Shown: positions 1 through 7,869, counted from the first letter of the stretch. The stretch: 64,000 bases of DNA from Paenibacillus daejeonensis DSM 15491 (GCF_000378385.1 NZ_KB899659.1:1205418-1269417), one strand, 5' to 3'. Notes: generated by a model not told the origin, from the letters alone. Translations and numbers: made by a program.

Positions 1-219
1 CAGGCAGAGGGCTCCGCCCCGCCCCGCCGAGTCGCAGAGCTGAGCGGCTGCAGCAAAGCGGCCAGCATCCTGCAAAAAGATTATTACGGTTGGTTTGAGC
101 GGGTGGAGCGAGGGGTCTATCGCCTTCGGCCAGCCGGCTTGTTGGCCCTGGATCAATATGCCGAGCTTATCCGTGTGTGGCATACGAAGCTGACAGACCC
201 TGTACCGGAGAATCCTTAA
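1..219 (+). CDS. C-terminal end of a DUF2161-like protein (partial)
   Basis: The frame is open from the first base to TAA at 217-219, giving 72 residues with no start in the window. The visible part contains SKAASILQKD, YGWFERVERGVYRL and an LDQYAEL tail. From memory this resembles the end of DUF2161 (putative PD-(D/E)XK phosphodiesterase) proteins, but only the tail is visible and no catalytic residues can be checked. Its stop shares the palindromic bases TTAA (216-219) with the stop of the convergent aminotransferase gene. Confidence 0.55.
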   Translation, partial: QAEGSAPPRRVAELSGCSKAASILQKDYYGWFERVERGVYRLRPAGLLALDQYAELIRVWHTKLTDPVPENP

Positions 220-1412
220 CAGCGGGCGAGAAATTCGTCAACCGCTTCGGCGAAACGCTCGATGCCCTGGCGCATCCGCTCACCTTCGGTATAGGTAAAG
301 TTCATACGAGCCGTATTGCGCTTCGGCGTTCCGGCAAAGAAAGGAGCACCCGGTACAAAGGCAACGCCTTTGGTCACAGCAGCCCGCAGCAGCGCTTCCG
401 CATCAAGTCCTTCAGGCAGCTCTAGCCACAGGAACATGCCGCCCTGCGGTTGAACCCAAGTGAGATCCTGCCAGTTCCTCTGCAGCAAGAGCTGCTCCAT
501 TTGGCGCATCCGGGAGCCATAGGCAGCCGAGATCTTGCGAATATGATCATCGAGCGGGAAGTGGGTCAACAGCTCACTGACCGTCTGCTGATCCAGCGTG
601 CTCGAGTGCAGGTCCGAGGCTTGCTTGGCCTTGGCGAGCATGCCAATGATGCCGCGATCCCCCATTGCCCATCCCGTACGCAGGGCCGGAGCGACCGTCT
701 TGGAGAAGCTGCCCATATAGAAAACCGTACCACCGTCCGCTTCCCCTTCCAGGGAATACAAGGTCGGGTAATCCGCCTGCGGGTCGAACCGGATATCGCC
801 ATACGGATCATCCTCCAGAATCGGCACGCCAAATTGCCGGCTCAGGGCCAGCAGCCCTTGGCGGCGTTCCAGGCTCCACACTCGTCCCGTCGGATTGCCG
901 AAGGTCGGCACAACATAGATCATGGCCGGACGGTGCTGCCGCAGCAGGGCTTCCAGCGATTCCATGATCATGCCGTCCTTGTCGCTTTCTACCGGAATAA
1001 CGGTGAGTCCATGCATGCTAAATACCTGAAGGCTCGACAAATACGTTGGATTCTCGACAAGCACAATGTCCCCAGGGTTGGTCAAGACACGCGCGAGCAA
1101 ATCCAGCGCTTGCTGGGAACCGGTCGTGAGAATCATCTGTTCCGGCTCAACCTTCATTCCTTTGACTGCCATTCGGGTGCATAGCTGCTCACGCAGCGAC
1201 AGATACCCTTCCGTTACCCCGTATTGCAGTGATCCGCTGCCCTTCTGGAACACGCGTGCAGCCGCGTCCCGCACGGCCTCAAGCGGAAACAGCTCTTCAG
1301 CTGGCAGCCCTCCGGCAAATGAAATAATCTCGTTGCCTTGCGTAAGCTTCAAAATGTCACGTACGGCAGATGAATGCAACTGGCCAATACGTTCAGATAT
1401 ACGATATTCCAT
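216..1412 (-). CDS. PLP-dependent aminotransferase (MocR-type/2-aminoadipate-like, no DNA-binding domain)
   Basis: A fold-type I aminotransferase of 398 residues. It has the N-terminal IISFAGGLPAEELFP motif typical of the LysN/aromatic aminotransferase branch, PTFGNPTG near residue 175, EDDPYGDIRF near 200, the PLP lysine in GSFSKTVAPALRTGW (about K238), and a C-terminal GGMFLWLELP. The GntR domain of MocR regulators is absent, so it is probably a stand-alone enzyme acting on an aromatic or aminoadipate-like amino acid; the substrate cannot be told. I chose the ATG at 1412 because GGGAAGAG lies just upstream; the 36-residue longer frame has no ribosome site. It stands alone, convergent with the DUF2161-like gene. 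Confidence 0.85.
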   Translation of the reverse strand: MEYRISERIGQLHSSAVRDILKLTQGNEIISFAGGLPAEELFPLEAVRDAAARVFQKGSGSLQYGVTEGYLSLREQLCTRMAVKGMKVEPEQMILTTGSQQALDLLARVLTNPGDIVLVENPTYLSSLQVFSMHGLTVIPVESDKDGMIMESLEALLRQHRPAMIYVVPTFGNPTGRVWSLERRQGLLALSRQFGVPILEDDPYGDIRFDPQADYPTLYSLEGEADGGTVFYMGSFSKTVAPALRTGWAMGDRGIIGMLAKAKQASDLHSSTLDQQTVSELLTHFPLDDHIRKISAAYGSRMRQMEQLLLQRNWQDLTWVQPQGGMFLWLELPEGLDAEALLRAAVTKGVAFVPGAPFFAGTPKRNTARMNFTYTEGERMRQGIERFAEAVDEFLARC

Positions 1413-1577
1413 GTGTACTCTTCCCATCTGTATCAAAATGTCCGCGGATGAAAGCGGCAAAAATTCGGCTACCATACATTGTACGCCTAATCCCCTGGAT
1501 GGGCAACTGGTGGGAGCCACCCGAAATGTAACAATCTGTTCACAAGATTTGAAGTTTTCTTTTTTGTCCGATTTGGG

Positions 1578-1583
1578 TATAAT
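1578..1583 (+). promoter_or_regulatory. -10 element of the small membrane protein gene
   Basis: A perfect TATAAT lies 28 bp before the start of the 38-aa gene, inside a T-rich stretch. The -35 region is poor (TTTTCT at 17 bp spacing), so the promoter is only probable. Confidence 0.4.
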
Positions 1584-1610
1584 ATAAGCAGCTTACTGGA
1601 GGTGTACGTT

Positions 1611-1727
1611 ATGGATTTCCCAATGGAGTTTACGCGAACGTTCTGGGTCATCATGATTGTAATGGTGATGTTTTTGATCGCTATCTTCACCTCATCCTAC
1701 AATGATGACAAGACCAAAGGACTGTAA
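1611..1727 (+). CDS. Small single-pass membrane protein (38 aa)
   Basis: This short frame starts with ATG behind an excellent ribosome site (CTGGAGGTG, 7 bp spacing) and is followed at once by a perfect terminator hairpin, so it looks like a complete monocistronic gene. The 38-residue product has a short amphipathic start (MDFPMEFTRTFW), one hydrophobic segment (about residues 11-26) and a charged tail ending DDKTKGL. I do not recognise the family. Function is unknown; small proteins of this layout often attach to larger membrane complexes, but nothing here shows a partner. Confidence 0.7.
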   Translation: MDFPMEFTRTFWVIMIVMVMFLIAIFTSSYNDDKTKGL

Positions 1728-1740
1728 GCCTTAAATCGAA

Positions 1741-1780
1741 TATCAAAGAAGCCCCCGGATCCCCGGGGGCTTCTTTGATA
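1741..1780. terminator. Bidirectional intrinsic terminator
   Basis: A perfect 18-bp inverted repeat (arms 1741-1758 and 1763-1780, loop ATCC) sits between the 38-aa gene and the convergent abrB-like gene. The core is GAAGCCCCCGG/CCGGGGGCTTC. It can serve both sides. Confidence 0.9.
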
Positions 1781-1795
1781 GGCGACAAAGCTTGA

Positions 1796-2044
1796 TTAAG
1801 CTCGCATCTGACTCATATCCTGGGCGCAAGCGGCGCACAGATAACGCTCCTTGAACTCACGGACATCCTCCATGGACGTACAGAATACACATCTTGGACG
1901 ATAGCGCTCCAATATAATATGATCACCCTGCACCAAGATTTCTACAGGATCGCCTTCATTCATTTGATATCGTTTGCGCAATGATTTGGGAAGCACGATA
2001 CGGCCCAATTGGTCAACTTTGCGTACAACTCCTGCTGGTTTCAC
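1796..2044 (-). CDS. AbrB/SpoVT-family transition-state regulator with a Cys-rich tail
   Basis: The 82-residue protein begins KPAGVVRKVDQLGRIVLP, the swapped-hairpin AbrB DNA-binding domain (residues about 1-50). The tail differs from AbrB: CVFC at about residues 51-54 and CAAC near 73-76 make a CxxC...CxxC pair, a likely zinc or redox knuckle. I take the GTG at 2044, the start that aligns with AbrB; AGGAG lies 11 bp upstream and another GTG lies 9 bp earlier, too close to that site. AbrB proteins are DNA-binding repressors of post-exponential genes; a role for the Cys pair is inferred. Confidence 0.85.
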   Translation of the reverse strand: MKPAGVVRKVDQLGRIVLPKSLRKRYQMNEGDPVEILVQGDHIILERYRPRCVFCTSMEDVREFKERYLCAACAQDMSQMRA

Positions 2045-2299
2045 TGTATTCACCACTCCTGTGTCTAGTATTAATTGTTTGTATGGGAGAACCTCCGTGT
2101 ACCATAACCTTCGAGACATCGTCCGGGTTTCCTTCCTCATCCCGTTATTTCCTAGTTTTCTGCAAGCGCCGGGCACCTGCAACATCCAAAAGATGGAACG
2201 GATGCTCATTTTATGTTTTTAAACGACGACCTCTCTTTTGAAACAGGCAAGATGTAACAGCTATCGTCGTCCTTCACAGGTCTTCACAGGTGATACCTA

Positions 2300-2764
2300 C
2301 TAATTCATCCCCGGGAAGTCTAATTGTCTCAGAGCTTCGAACACAACGATCGCCGCAGCGTTCGACAAATTAAATGACCGTACGTCGCCCGTCATGGGCA
2401 GCCGCAGGCACGTCTCCGGGTTCGCTTCAAGCAGCTCGTCCGGCAAGCCTTTGGTCTCCTTCCCAAACACGAAAACATCCCCATCCCGGTATTGGAAATC
2501 CGTAAACCGTTTCTCCGACCTGGTGCTTGCAAAGAAAAAACGCCCGCCTGGAAAGCTCTTCTCTACTTCGGCGAAGCTGTCATAGTAGGAGACGTTGACC
2601 GCATGCCAATAATCCAGACCCGCCCGTTTCAGTGTCCGGTCGTCCGTTTGAAACCCCAATGGCCTGACGAGATGCAGGTGGGCTCCCGTTGCTGCACACG
2701 TGCGAGCAATGTTCCCCGTATTTGCCGGAATTTCCGGTTCAACCAGTACGATATGTAATGCCAT
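2300..2764 (-). CDS. trmL: tRNA (cytidine(34)-2'-O)-methyltransferase TrmL
   Basis: A 154-residue SPOUT methyltransferase. The family marks are all present: an N-terminus with EPEIPANTGNIARTCAA, a middle block with HLVRPLGF, FVFGKETKGLPDELL near residue 100, and the trefoil-knot end VRSFNLSNAAAIVVFEALRQ. TrmL 2'-O-methylates the wobble base of tRNA-Leu. Length equals that of known TrmL. It lies upstream of the abrB-like gene on the same strand, but a 255-bp gap argues for separate promoters. Confidence 0.95.
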   Translation of the reverse strand: MALHIVLVEPEIPANTGNIARTCAATGAHLHLVRPLGFQTDDRTLKRAGLDYWHAVNVSYYDSFAEVEKSFPGGRFFFASTRSEKRFTDFQYRDGDVFVFGKETKGLPDELLEANPETCLRLPMTGDVRSFNLSNAAAIVVFEALRQLDFPGMN

Positions 2765-2825
2765 GATAGTCCCCCCACTACGATTGTGATTGATTTGTCC
2801 AAAGATGATCAGCTGCTCTGCAAAT

Positions 2826-2853
2826 TTTACATTGGGTTAACGTTTGCTTAACC
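2826..2853 (+). promoter_or_regulatory. Three PhoP-box-like direct repeats
   Basis: TTTACA (2826-2831), TTAACG (2837-2842) and TTAACC (2848-2853) repeat with an exact 11-bp period, the 6+5 layout of PhoP boxes known from Bacillus. CATAAT -10-like hexamers follow at 2859 and 2874. The site lies 60 bp before the PhoP-like regulator, which suggests autoregulation. Confidence 0.6.
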
Positions 2854-2912
2854 TGCCGCATAATGTCCCATGCCATAATGGGGGTACATAAGCCGAAAAA
2901 GGAGCTTAAGCG

Positions 2913-3626
2913 ATGAAAAAGAAAATCCTGGTCGTCGACGACGAGCCCTCCATCTCGATGCTAATCGAGTTCAATCTTAAGCTGGCCGGCTTCGATGTCC
3001 GATGCGTTGAGGACGGCGAAGCGGTATTCGATATGCTCAAGCCTTACCGCCCCGATCTAATTGTATTGGATCTGATGCTTCCCAAGATGGACGGCATCCA
3101 AGTATGCCGCGAACTTCGCAAACAGCAAAATGCGGTGCCCATCGTCATGCTTACCGCCCTTCAAGATGTTACTGATAAAATCGCCGGCCTCGATAACGGA
3201 GCCGATGATTACATGACCAAGCCCTTCAGCCCCCAGGAGCTTATCTCTCGCATTCAGGCCGTTTTCCGCAGGGTGCAGTCACTCCCGAGTGCCGGAGATG
3301 GCCAGAGCTATGAATTTGGACGTCTGAGAGTCAATGCGGAGCAGCGTGAGGTTCACCTGGATGGGCAGCTGGTTGAACTCACGCCAAAAGAATTTGAATT
3401 ATTACTATTCCTGTGTAGTCACAGAGGCAAGGTGCTAAGCAGACAACAACTGCTGCATGGTGTCTGGGACTATCATTTCCTGGGTGACACCCGGATCGTT
3501 GACGTTCACATCAGTCATCTGCGTGACAAAATCGAGAAAAACGCCCGTTCTCCAGAATATATTATGACCGTTCGCAATGTCGGCTACAAGCTCACAGGTC
3601 CCCAGCTCAAAGATTCTTCAGGCTAG
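2913..3626 (+). CDS. OmpR/PhoB-family response regulator (PhoP-like), no kinase beside it
   Basis: A 237-residue response regulator: receiver domain with the acidic pair in VVDDEPS, phospho-acceptor Asp in LIVLDLMLP (about D53), the Thr in MLTAL and Lys in TKPF; then a winged-helix domain with ELTPKEFELLLFLCSHRGKVLSR and DTRIVDVHISHLRDKIE. It is closest in feel to Bacillus PhoP. AAGGAGC stands 7 bp before the ATG. No histidine kinase gene is adjacent: the next gene, serC, is convergent. Either the partner kinase is encoded elsewhere or the regulator is an orphan. Phosphate control is inferred from similarity and the upstream repeats. Confidence 0.85.
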   Translation: MKKKILVVDDEPSISMLIEFNLKLAGFDVRCVEDGEAVFDMLKPYRPDLIVLDLMLPKMDGIQVCRELRKQQNAVPIVMLTALQDVTDKIAGLDNGADDYMTKPFSPQELISRIQAVFRRVQSLPSAGDGQSYEFGRLRVNAEQREVHLDGQLVELTPKEFELLLFLCSHRGKVLSRQQLLHGVWDYHFLGDTRIVDVHISHLRDKIEKNARSPEYIMTVRNVGYKLTGPQLKDSSG

Positions 3627-3652
3627 TCTGCCCCTCACTCTTGGAATTGGAA

Positions 3653-3696
3653 AAGAAGCCTTCTTCCGCTGCGACGCAGCGGCAGGAAGGCTTCTT
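3653..3696. terminator. Hairpin between converging genes
   Basis: AAGAAGCCTTC (3653-3663) pairs with GAAGGCTTCTT (3686-3696), with an inner CCGCTGCG/CGCAGCGG stem. It ends the response regulator transcript and probably serC on the other strand. Confidence 0.7.
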
Positions 3697-3733
3697 GCCT
3701 GTTCTGAATCATGGAACCGGTAATCCGCACCGG

Positions 3734-4825
3734 TTAACCGTTGTTCTTCTGGAACTCTTTCATGAACTCCGCCAGCGCTCTGCAGCTCTCCAGCGGCACG
3801 GAGTTGTATGTCGATGCCCGCAGGCCGCCAACATCACGATGCCCTTTCAGTCCGACGAAGCCTTGGGCTTCCGACTGCAGGATGAACTGCTTCTCCAGCT
3901 CCGCATCATGAATACGGAATGTGATGTTCATCGTCGAACGACTCGCTGCCTGAGCCACGCCGCGGTAGAAGCCGCCGCTCTGATCAATCGCGTCATAGAT
4001 AAGGTTGGTCTTGTCGCGATTGTATTGTTCGACCTGGGACACGCCGCCTCTTGCTTCAATCCACTCCAGCATCAGCTTTACCATATAGACGGAGAAAGAT
4101 GGCGGTGTATTGTATAGGGAGTTAGCCTTCACATGCGTATCGTAGCGCAGCATCGCAGGCAGATGTTTGGGACTGGAGGCAGCCAAGTCTTCACGAATAA
4201 TAACCAGCGTGACACCTGACGGTCCAAGGTTCTTCTGGGCTCCAGCGTAAATCATCCCGAACTGCTTGATGTCGACAGGACGCGACAGAATGTCGCTGGA
4301 CATATCCGCAATCAAGGTTGCATGGTCCGCAACATTAGGATATGCCCCGTACTGTGTTCCCTCGATCGTCTCGTTGGAGGTAATATGCAGGTAGGCGGCT
4401 TCGGCCGGTACTTCGATATCGCTCAAGCTTGGAATCCGCGTGAAGCTATCCCCTTCGGAGGTTGCCGCAATCGCTGTTTCTCCAATCAATTGCGCTTCCT
4501 TGAGTGCCTTCTTCGCCCAGCTGCCGGTCATAACGTATGCTCCGGGACGGCCTGGCTGAAGCAGATTCATAGGCAGCATAGCGAACTGGGTGCTGGCTCC
4601 GCCTTGCAAGAAGAGAACATGATAATTGTCCGGAATATGGAACAGTCGTCTCAGCAGAGATTGTGCATCGTTGTTCACTTGCTCATATTCTTTACTGCGG
4701 TGCGACATCTCCATAATTGACATGCCCGCTCCGTGATAATTGACGAATTGCTCCTGGGCCTGCTGCAGCACCTCAAGCGGCAGCGCAGCTGGTCCGGCAT
4801 TAAAATTAAACGCGCGTTTGGTCAC
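3734..4825 (-). CDS. serC: Phosphoserine aminotransferase
   Basis: A 363-residue class V aminotransferase that converts 3-phosphohydroxypyruvate and glutamate to O-phosphoserine in serine synthesis. Diagnostic parts: N-terminal FNFNAGPAALPLEVL, GAGMSIMEMSHRS near residue 35, LFLQGGASTQFAMLPMNLL near 75, and PLP lysine in YAGAQKNLGPSGVTLVII near 195. The start is GTG (4825) behind AGAGGTGGAG. It lies downstream of glnA on the same strand but is separated by a terminator. Confidence 0.96.
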   Translation of the reverse strand: MTKRAFNFNAGPAALPLEVLQQAQEQFVNYHGAGMSIMEMSHRSKEYEQVNNDAQSLLRRLFHIPDNYHVLFLQGGASTQFAMLPMNLLQPGRPGAYVMTGSWAKKALKEAQLIGETAIAATSEGDSFTRIPSLSDIEVPAEAAYLHITSNETIEGTQYGAYPNVADHATLIADMSSDILSRPVDIKQFGMIYAGAQKNLGPSGVTLVIIREDLAASSPKHLPAMLRYDTHVKANSLYNTPPSFSVYMVKLMLEWIEARGGVSQVEQYNRDKTNLIYDAIDQSGGFYRGVAQAASRSTMNITFRIHDAELEKQFILQSEAQGFVGLKGHRDVGGLRASTYNSVPLESCRALAEFMKEFQKNNG

Positions 4826-4959
4826 CGTTCTCCACCTCTTACTTCCTTCATTAGTAGCTATCTATGTACACTATGGCTAATGATAGCAAGTTTGGCCTTA
4901 AGCATCAAGTCCCATCCGTGCTAGGCTACTGATGCTGAAGCACTAAAACAGCAGAAAAA

Positions 4960-4983
4960 GCGAATCCTGTTGCCAGGATTCGC
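4960..4983 (-). terminator. glnA terminator
   Basis: GCGAATCCTG (4960-4969) and CAGGATTCGC (4974-4983) pair around a 4-nt loop; a U-run follows in the minus-strand transcript (plus-strand AAAAA before 4960). Confidence 0.85.
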
Positions 4984-5018
4984 CTTTCTCAACTAGTTAA
5001 GAATAGAATCATTGCGGA

Positions 5019-6443
5019 TTAGCAGCCGAAGTAGAGGCTGTACTCGTGCGGATGAACACGGATCGATACCGCTTTGGCTTCTTCACGCTTGAACGCCACG
5101 TAGTTGGCGATGAAGTCTGGCGAGAATACGCCGCCTTCAGTCAAGAACTCGGAATCAGCTTCCAGAGCGTCCAGCGCTTCGTCCAGCGAGCCTGGTACGC
5201 TGCGGATTTCGCTCTTCTCTTCATCAGAGAGCTCATAGATATTTTTGTCGAAAGGACCGTAGCCCAGTTCTTTTGGATCCAGCTTGCGCTTGATGCCGTC
5301 CAGACCAGCCATCAGCATGGCAGCAAATGCCAGGTAAGGGTTAGCTGTGGAGTCCGGTGTACGGAACTCGATGCGGCAGCCTTTAGCTGTAACAGCAGCA
5401 ACCGGAATACGTACAGCTGCAGAGCGGTTACCTTTGGAGAATACCAGGTTAACCGGAGCTTCGTAGCCAGGTACCAGACGCTTGAACGAGTTCGTGCTTG
5501 GGTTCGTCAGAGCGATCAGCGCTGGAGCATGGTACAGGATACCCCCGATGTAATGCAGAGCCAGCTGGCTCAGGTTAGCATAAGCGCCTTTCTCGTAGAA
5601 CAGCGGCTCGCCGTTGTCGAAAATGGACGTATGCACGTGCATACCGCTACCGTTATCGCCAAACATTGGCTTCGGCATGAAAGTTGCAACTTTGCCGTAC
5701 TGGCGCGCAACGTTATGAACGATATATTTGTATTTCAGCAGGTTGTCAGCTGTTTTGGTCAGCGTGTCAAAACGGAAGTTGATTTCGCCTTGGCCGGCAG
5801 TTGCAACTTCATGGTGATGACGCTCAACGCGCAGGCCTGTTTCTTGCATCAGACGAACCATTTCACTACGGATATCCTGTTGCGTATCCATTGGTGCTAC
5901 TGGCACGTATCCGCCTTTAACGCCAACTTTGAAGCCCAGGTTGCCGCCTTCTTCCTTGCGGCCTGTGTTCCAAGCAGCTTCTTCGGAATCTACGGAGTAG
6001 AACGAAGTATTCATGGAGCTCTCATAGCGAACATCGTCGAAAATGAAGAATTCGGACTCTGGTGCGAAGAAAGCATCTGTACCTACACCTGCGGATTGCA
6101 GGAATTCTTCAGCCTTGTGAGCGATGCTGCGCGGGTCGCGGTCATAACGATCGCCTTCTGGCGTATGAATATTACACATTACGTTCAATGTCGGATGATC
6201 GGTGAAAGGGTCGACATAGACCGCTTCGGTATCCGGCATCATAACCATATCGGATTCTTCAATACCGCGGAAACCAGGGATCGAAGAGCCGTCGAATGCA
6301 ACACCGTTAACGAATGTATCAGCATCCACCTCTGTAGAAGGCAATGTGATATGGTGCGCGCGACCGGAAAGGTCAACAAAACGGAAATCCACGAACTGAA
6401 TGCTGTTTTCTTTAATCAAGTCCAATACTTTTTGAGCTGACAT
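5019..6443 (-). CDS. glnA: Glutamine synthetase, type I-beta
   Basis: A 474-residue glutamine synthetase making glutamine from glutamate, ATP and ammonia. It carries FDGSSIPGF, EPESEFF-type and HHHEVATAGQGE metal-site motifs and KPMFGDNGSGMHVH. It is clearly of the beta subtype seen in proteobacteria, not the 444-residue alpha enzyme of Bacillus: it has the roughly 25-residue insert before VKGGYVPVAPMD and the adenylylation-type tyrosine loop DKNIYELSDEE (about Y403, E. coli DKNLYDLPPEE). GGAGG lies 9 bp before the ATG. The promoter and a GlnR/TnrA-type box lie upstream. No glnR is adjacent. Whether the tyrosine is modified is unknown. Confidence 0.96.
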   Translation of the reverse strand: MSAQKVLDLIKENSIQFVDFRFVDLSGRAHHITLPSTEVDADTFVNGVAFDGSSIPGFRGIEESDMVMMPDTEAVYVDPFTDHPTLNVMCNIHTPEGDRYDRDPRSIAHKAEEFLQSAGVGTDAFFAPESEFFIFDDVRYESSMNTSFYSVDSEEAAWNTGRKEEGGNLGFKVGVKGGYVPVAPMDTQQDIRSEMVRLMQETGLRVERHHHEVATAGQGEINFRFDTLTKTADNLLKYKYIVHNVARQYGKVATFMPKPMFGDNGSGMHVHTSIFDNGEPLFYEKGAYANLSQLALHYIGGILYHAPALIALTNPSTNSFKRLVPGYEAPVNLVFSKGNRSAAVRIPVAAVTAKGCRIEFRTPDSTANPYLAFAAMLMAGLDGIKRKLDPKELGYGPFDKNIYELSDEEKSEIRSVPGSLDEALDALEADSEFLTEGGVFSPDFIANYVAFKREEAKAVSIRVHPHEYSLYFGC

Positions 6444-6521
6444 CTAATATTTCCTCCATTTCCGAACATTAACATAGAATAAAACGGATATTGTTCAACT
6501 TTCGCTTTAAACTCTGTCGTA

Positions 6522-6550
6522 ATTATAAAACGAGCGACTACCCTCGTCAA
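6522..6550 (-). promoter_or_regulatory. glnA sigma-A promoter
   Basis: On the minus strand TTGACG (plus 6545-6550) and TATAAT (plus 6522-6527) are spaced by 17 bp. Start of transcription is expected near 6515, giving a leader of about 70 nt. Confidence 0.8.
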
Positions 6551-6578
6551 TACTTATGTCAGGTATTTTTTAAGCGAG

Positions 6579-6595
6579 TGTAAGGTATGCTTACA
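6579..6595. promoter_or_regulatory. GlnR/TnrA-type operator
   Basis: TGTAAGGTATGCTTACA is an exact match to the known TGTNA-N7-TNACA consensus of GlnR and TnrA. It is centred about 72 bp upstream of the expected glnA transcription start, a position more typical of an activator or of one of two cooperating sites than of simple blocking. Confidence 0.8.
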
Positions 6596-6604
6596 TTTTT
6601 TATT

Positions 6605-6637
6605 GAATGTTCACATTTCCGTCAAACCGAATGTTCA
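6605..6637. repeat. Two direct GAATGTTCA repeats
   Basis: GAATGTTCA occurs at 6605-6613 and again at 6629-6637, 24 bp apart, between the GlnR-type box and the aroF terminator. Possible extra protein-binding site for glnA; no factor recognised. Confidence 0.35.
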
Positions 6638-6683
6638 GGTTTAGTGAATCTCTTGTCTTTAACCACTATCAGACCAAATAAAA

Positions 6684-6717
6684 CCGCCATGATCCCCTAA
6701 ACGGGCAATCATGGCGG
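6684..6717 (-). terminator. aroF terminator
   Basis: CCGCCATGAT (6684-6693) pairs with ATCATGGCGG (6708-6717); the minus-strand transcript continues into TTTTATTT. Confidence 0.85.
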
Positions 6718-6729
6718 CAACATTCGACA

Positions 6730-7791
6730 TTATTTCTTCCAGGTAGCAAACGCTTCAGCCGGTGCCTTCTCCGTGTCAAAACGACGTCCGACCAATTCAC
6801 CTAGCTTCTCCAGATCTTTCAATAGTGCTGCGAACTGATCCGGGAACAACGATTGAACGCCATCACCCGTCATCGAGTTGTCCGGGTCCGTGTGCATTTC
6901 GATGATTAGTCCGTTGGCTCCCGCAGCAACCGATGCCTTGGACATCGGCTCGACCAGCTCCCGACGGCCGGTACCATGGCTCGGATCCGAGATGACCGGC
7001 AGATGGCTCAGCTGCTGAAGGACAGGAATAGCGGTTAAATCCAGTGTGTTGCGGGTGTACTGTTCAAAGGTGCGAATGCCGCGCTCGCAGAGCATAACGT
7101 TCGGATTGCCTCCGGCCAGGATGTACTCCGCTGCATTAAGGAACTCATCGTAGGTTGAGCTGAATCCGCGCTTGAGCAGGACAGGTGTCTGAACTGTTCC
7201 CAGCTTGCGGAGCAGATCAAAGTTCTGCATGTTGCGCGTGCCTACTTGCAGGATATCCGCGTATTCGGCGCATACATCGACATACTCCGGTGTCATGACT
7301 TCTGTAATCGTCAGCAGGCCGTGCCTCTTGCCCGCCTCGGCCATCATGGCCAGCCCCTCAACACCAACACCTTGGAAGCTGTAAGGTCCGGTACGCGGCT
7401 TGAAGGCTCCGCCACGCAGTACCTGCCCACCCGCTGCCTTAACCAGTCGTGCGATCTCATCGATCTGCTCCGGGTTCTCGACGGCGCAAGGCCCGCCCAT
7501 GACAACCATATGCTCCCCGCCAATCTTGACGCCTTTGATCTCAATAATGGTATCGTCGGGATGGAAATCACGGCTGGCAAGCTTGTAGGATTTTGAAATT
7601 TTGATGACGTTCTCTACATCCTTCATCTGCCGCAGCTGCTCGGCCAGGGTTGGCTCCGCCTGACCAATGATGCCGACAACCGTGCGATCTTCCCCGCGCG
7701 AGACGTGAGCTTTGACGCCTGTTTTTTCAATATATTGAACGATTTCTCCGATTCTTTCTTCCGATACATTCTTGTTTGTAATAACGATCAT
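6730..7791 (-). CDS. aroF: DAHP synthase (3-deoxy-7-phosphoheptulonate synthase), type I-beta
   Basis: A 353-residue enzyme for the first step of the shikimate pathway, joining PEP and erythrose 4-phosphate. Residues about 1-70 form the ferredoxin-like regulatory domain of Thermotoga-type DAHP synthases; the barrel follows, with [34 protein letters not shown] and [13 protein letters not shown]. The N-terminal domain predicts feedback inhibition by an aromatic amino acid. AAAAGGAGAG precedes the ATG. Its promoter lies inside the ispH terminator, and its leader has an unusual tandem repeat. Confidence 0.95.
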   Translation of the reverse strand: MIVITNKNVSEERIGEIVQYIEKTGVKAHVSRGEDRTVVGIIGQAEPTLAEQLRQMKDVENVIKISKSYKLASRDFHPDDTIIEIKGVKIGGEHMVVMGGPCAVENPEQIDEIARLVKAAGGQVLRGGAFKPRTGPYSFQGVGVEGLAMMAEAGKRHGLLTITEVMTPEYVDVCAEYADILQVGTRNMQNFDLLRKLGTVQTPVLLKRGFSSTYDEFLNAAEYILAGGNPNVMLCERGIRTFEQYTRNTLDLTAIPVLQQLSHLPVISDPSHGTGRRELVEPMSKASVAAGANGLIIEMHTDPDNSMTGDGVQSLFPDQFAALLKDLEKLGELVGRRFDTEKAPAEAFATWKK

Positions 7792-7810
7792 GGTTATCTC
7801 TCCTTTTCGC

Positions 7811-7858
7811 GCTTCAACGCTTATACGCTTTTAAGCTTTTATGCTGTTATGCTTTTAA
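7811..7858. repeat. Six imperfect 8-bp tandem repeats in the aroF leader
   Basis: Six end-to-end octamers: GCTTCAAC, GCTTATAC, GCTTTTAA, GCTTTTAT, GCTGTTAT, GCTTTTAA. They lie between the aroF promoter and its ribosome site, about 20 bp from the ATG, so copy-number slippage would change leader length but not the protein. Confidence 0.8.
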
Positions 7859-7869
7859 TCGATAAAGTA

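Noticed and set aside
2273-2292. Tandem TTCACAGG repeat behind trmL
   Set aside because: Only two copies and no relation to a promoter; likely chance.
5046-6440. 464-codon open frame antisense to glnA
   Set aside because: It mirrors the codon pattern of glnA on the other strand, has no ribosome site, and the product has no family features.
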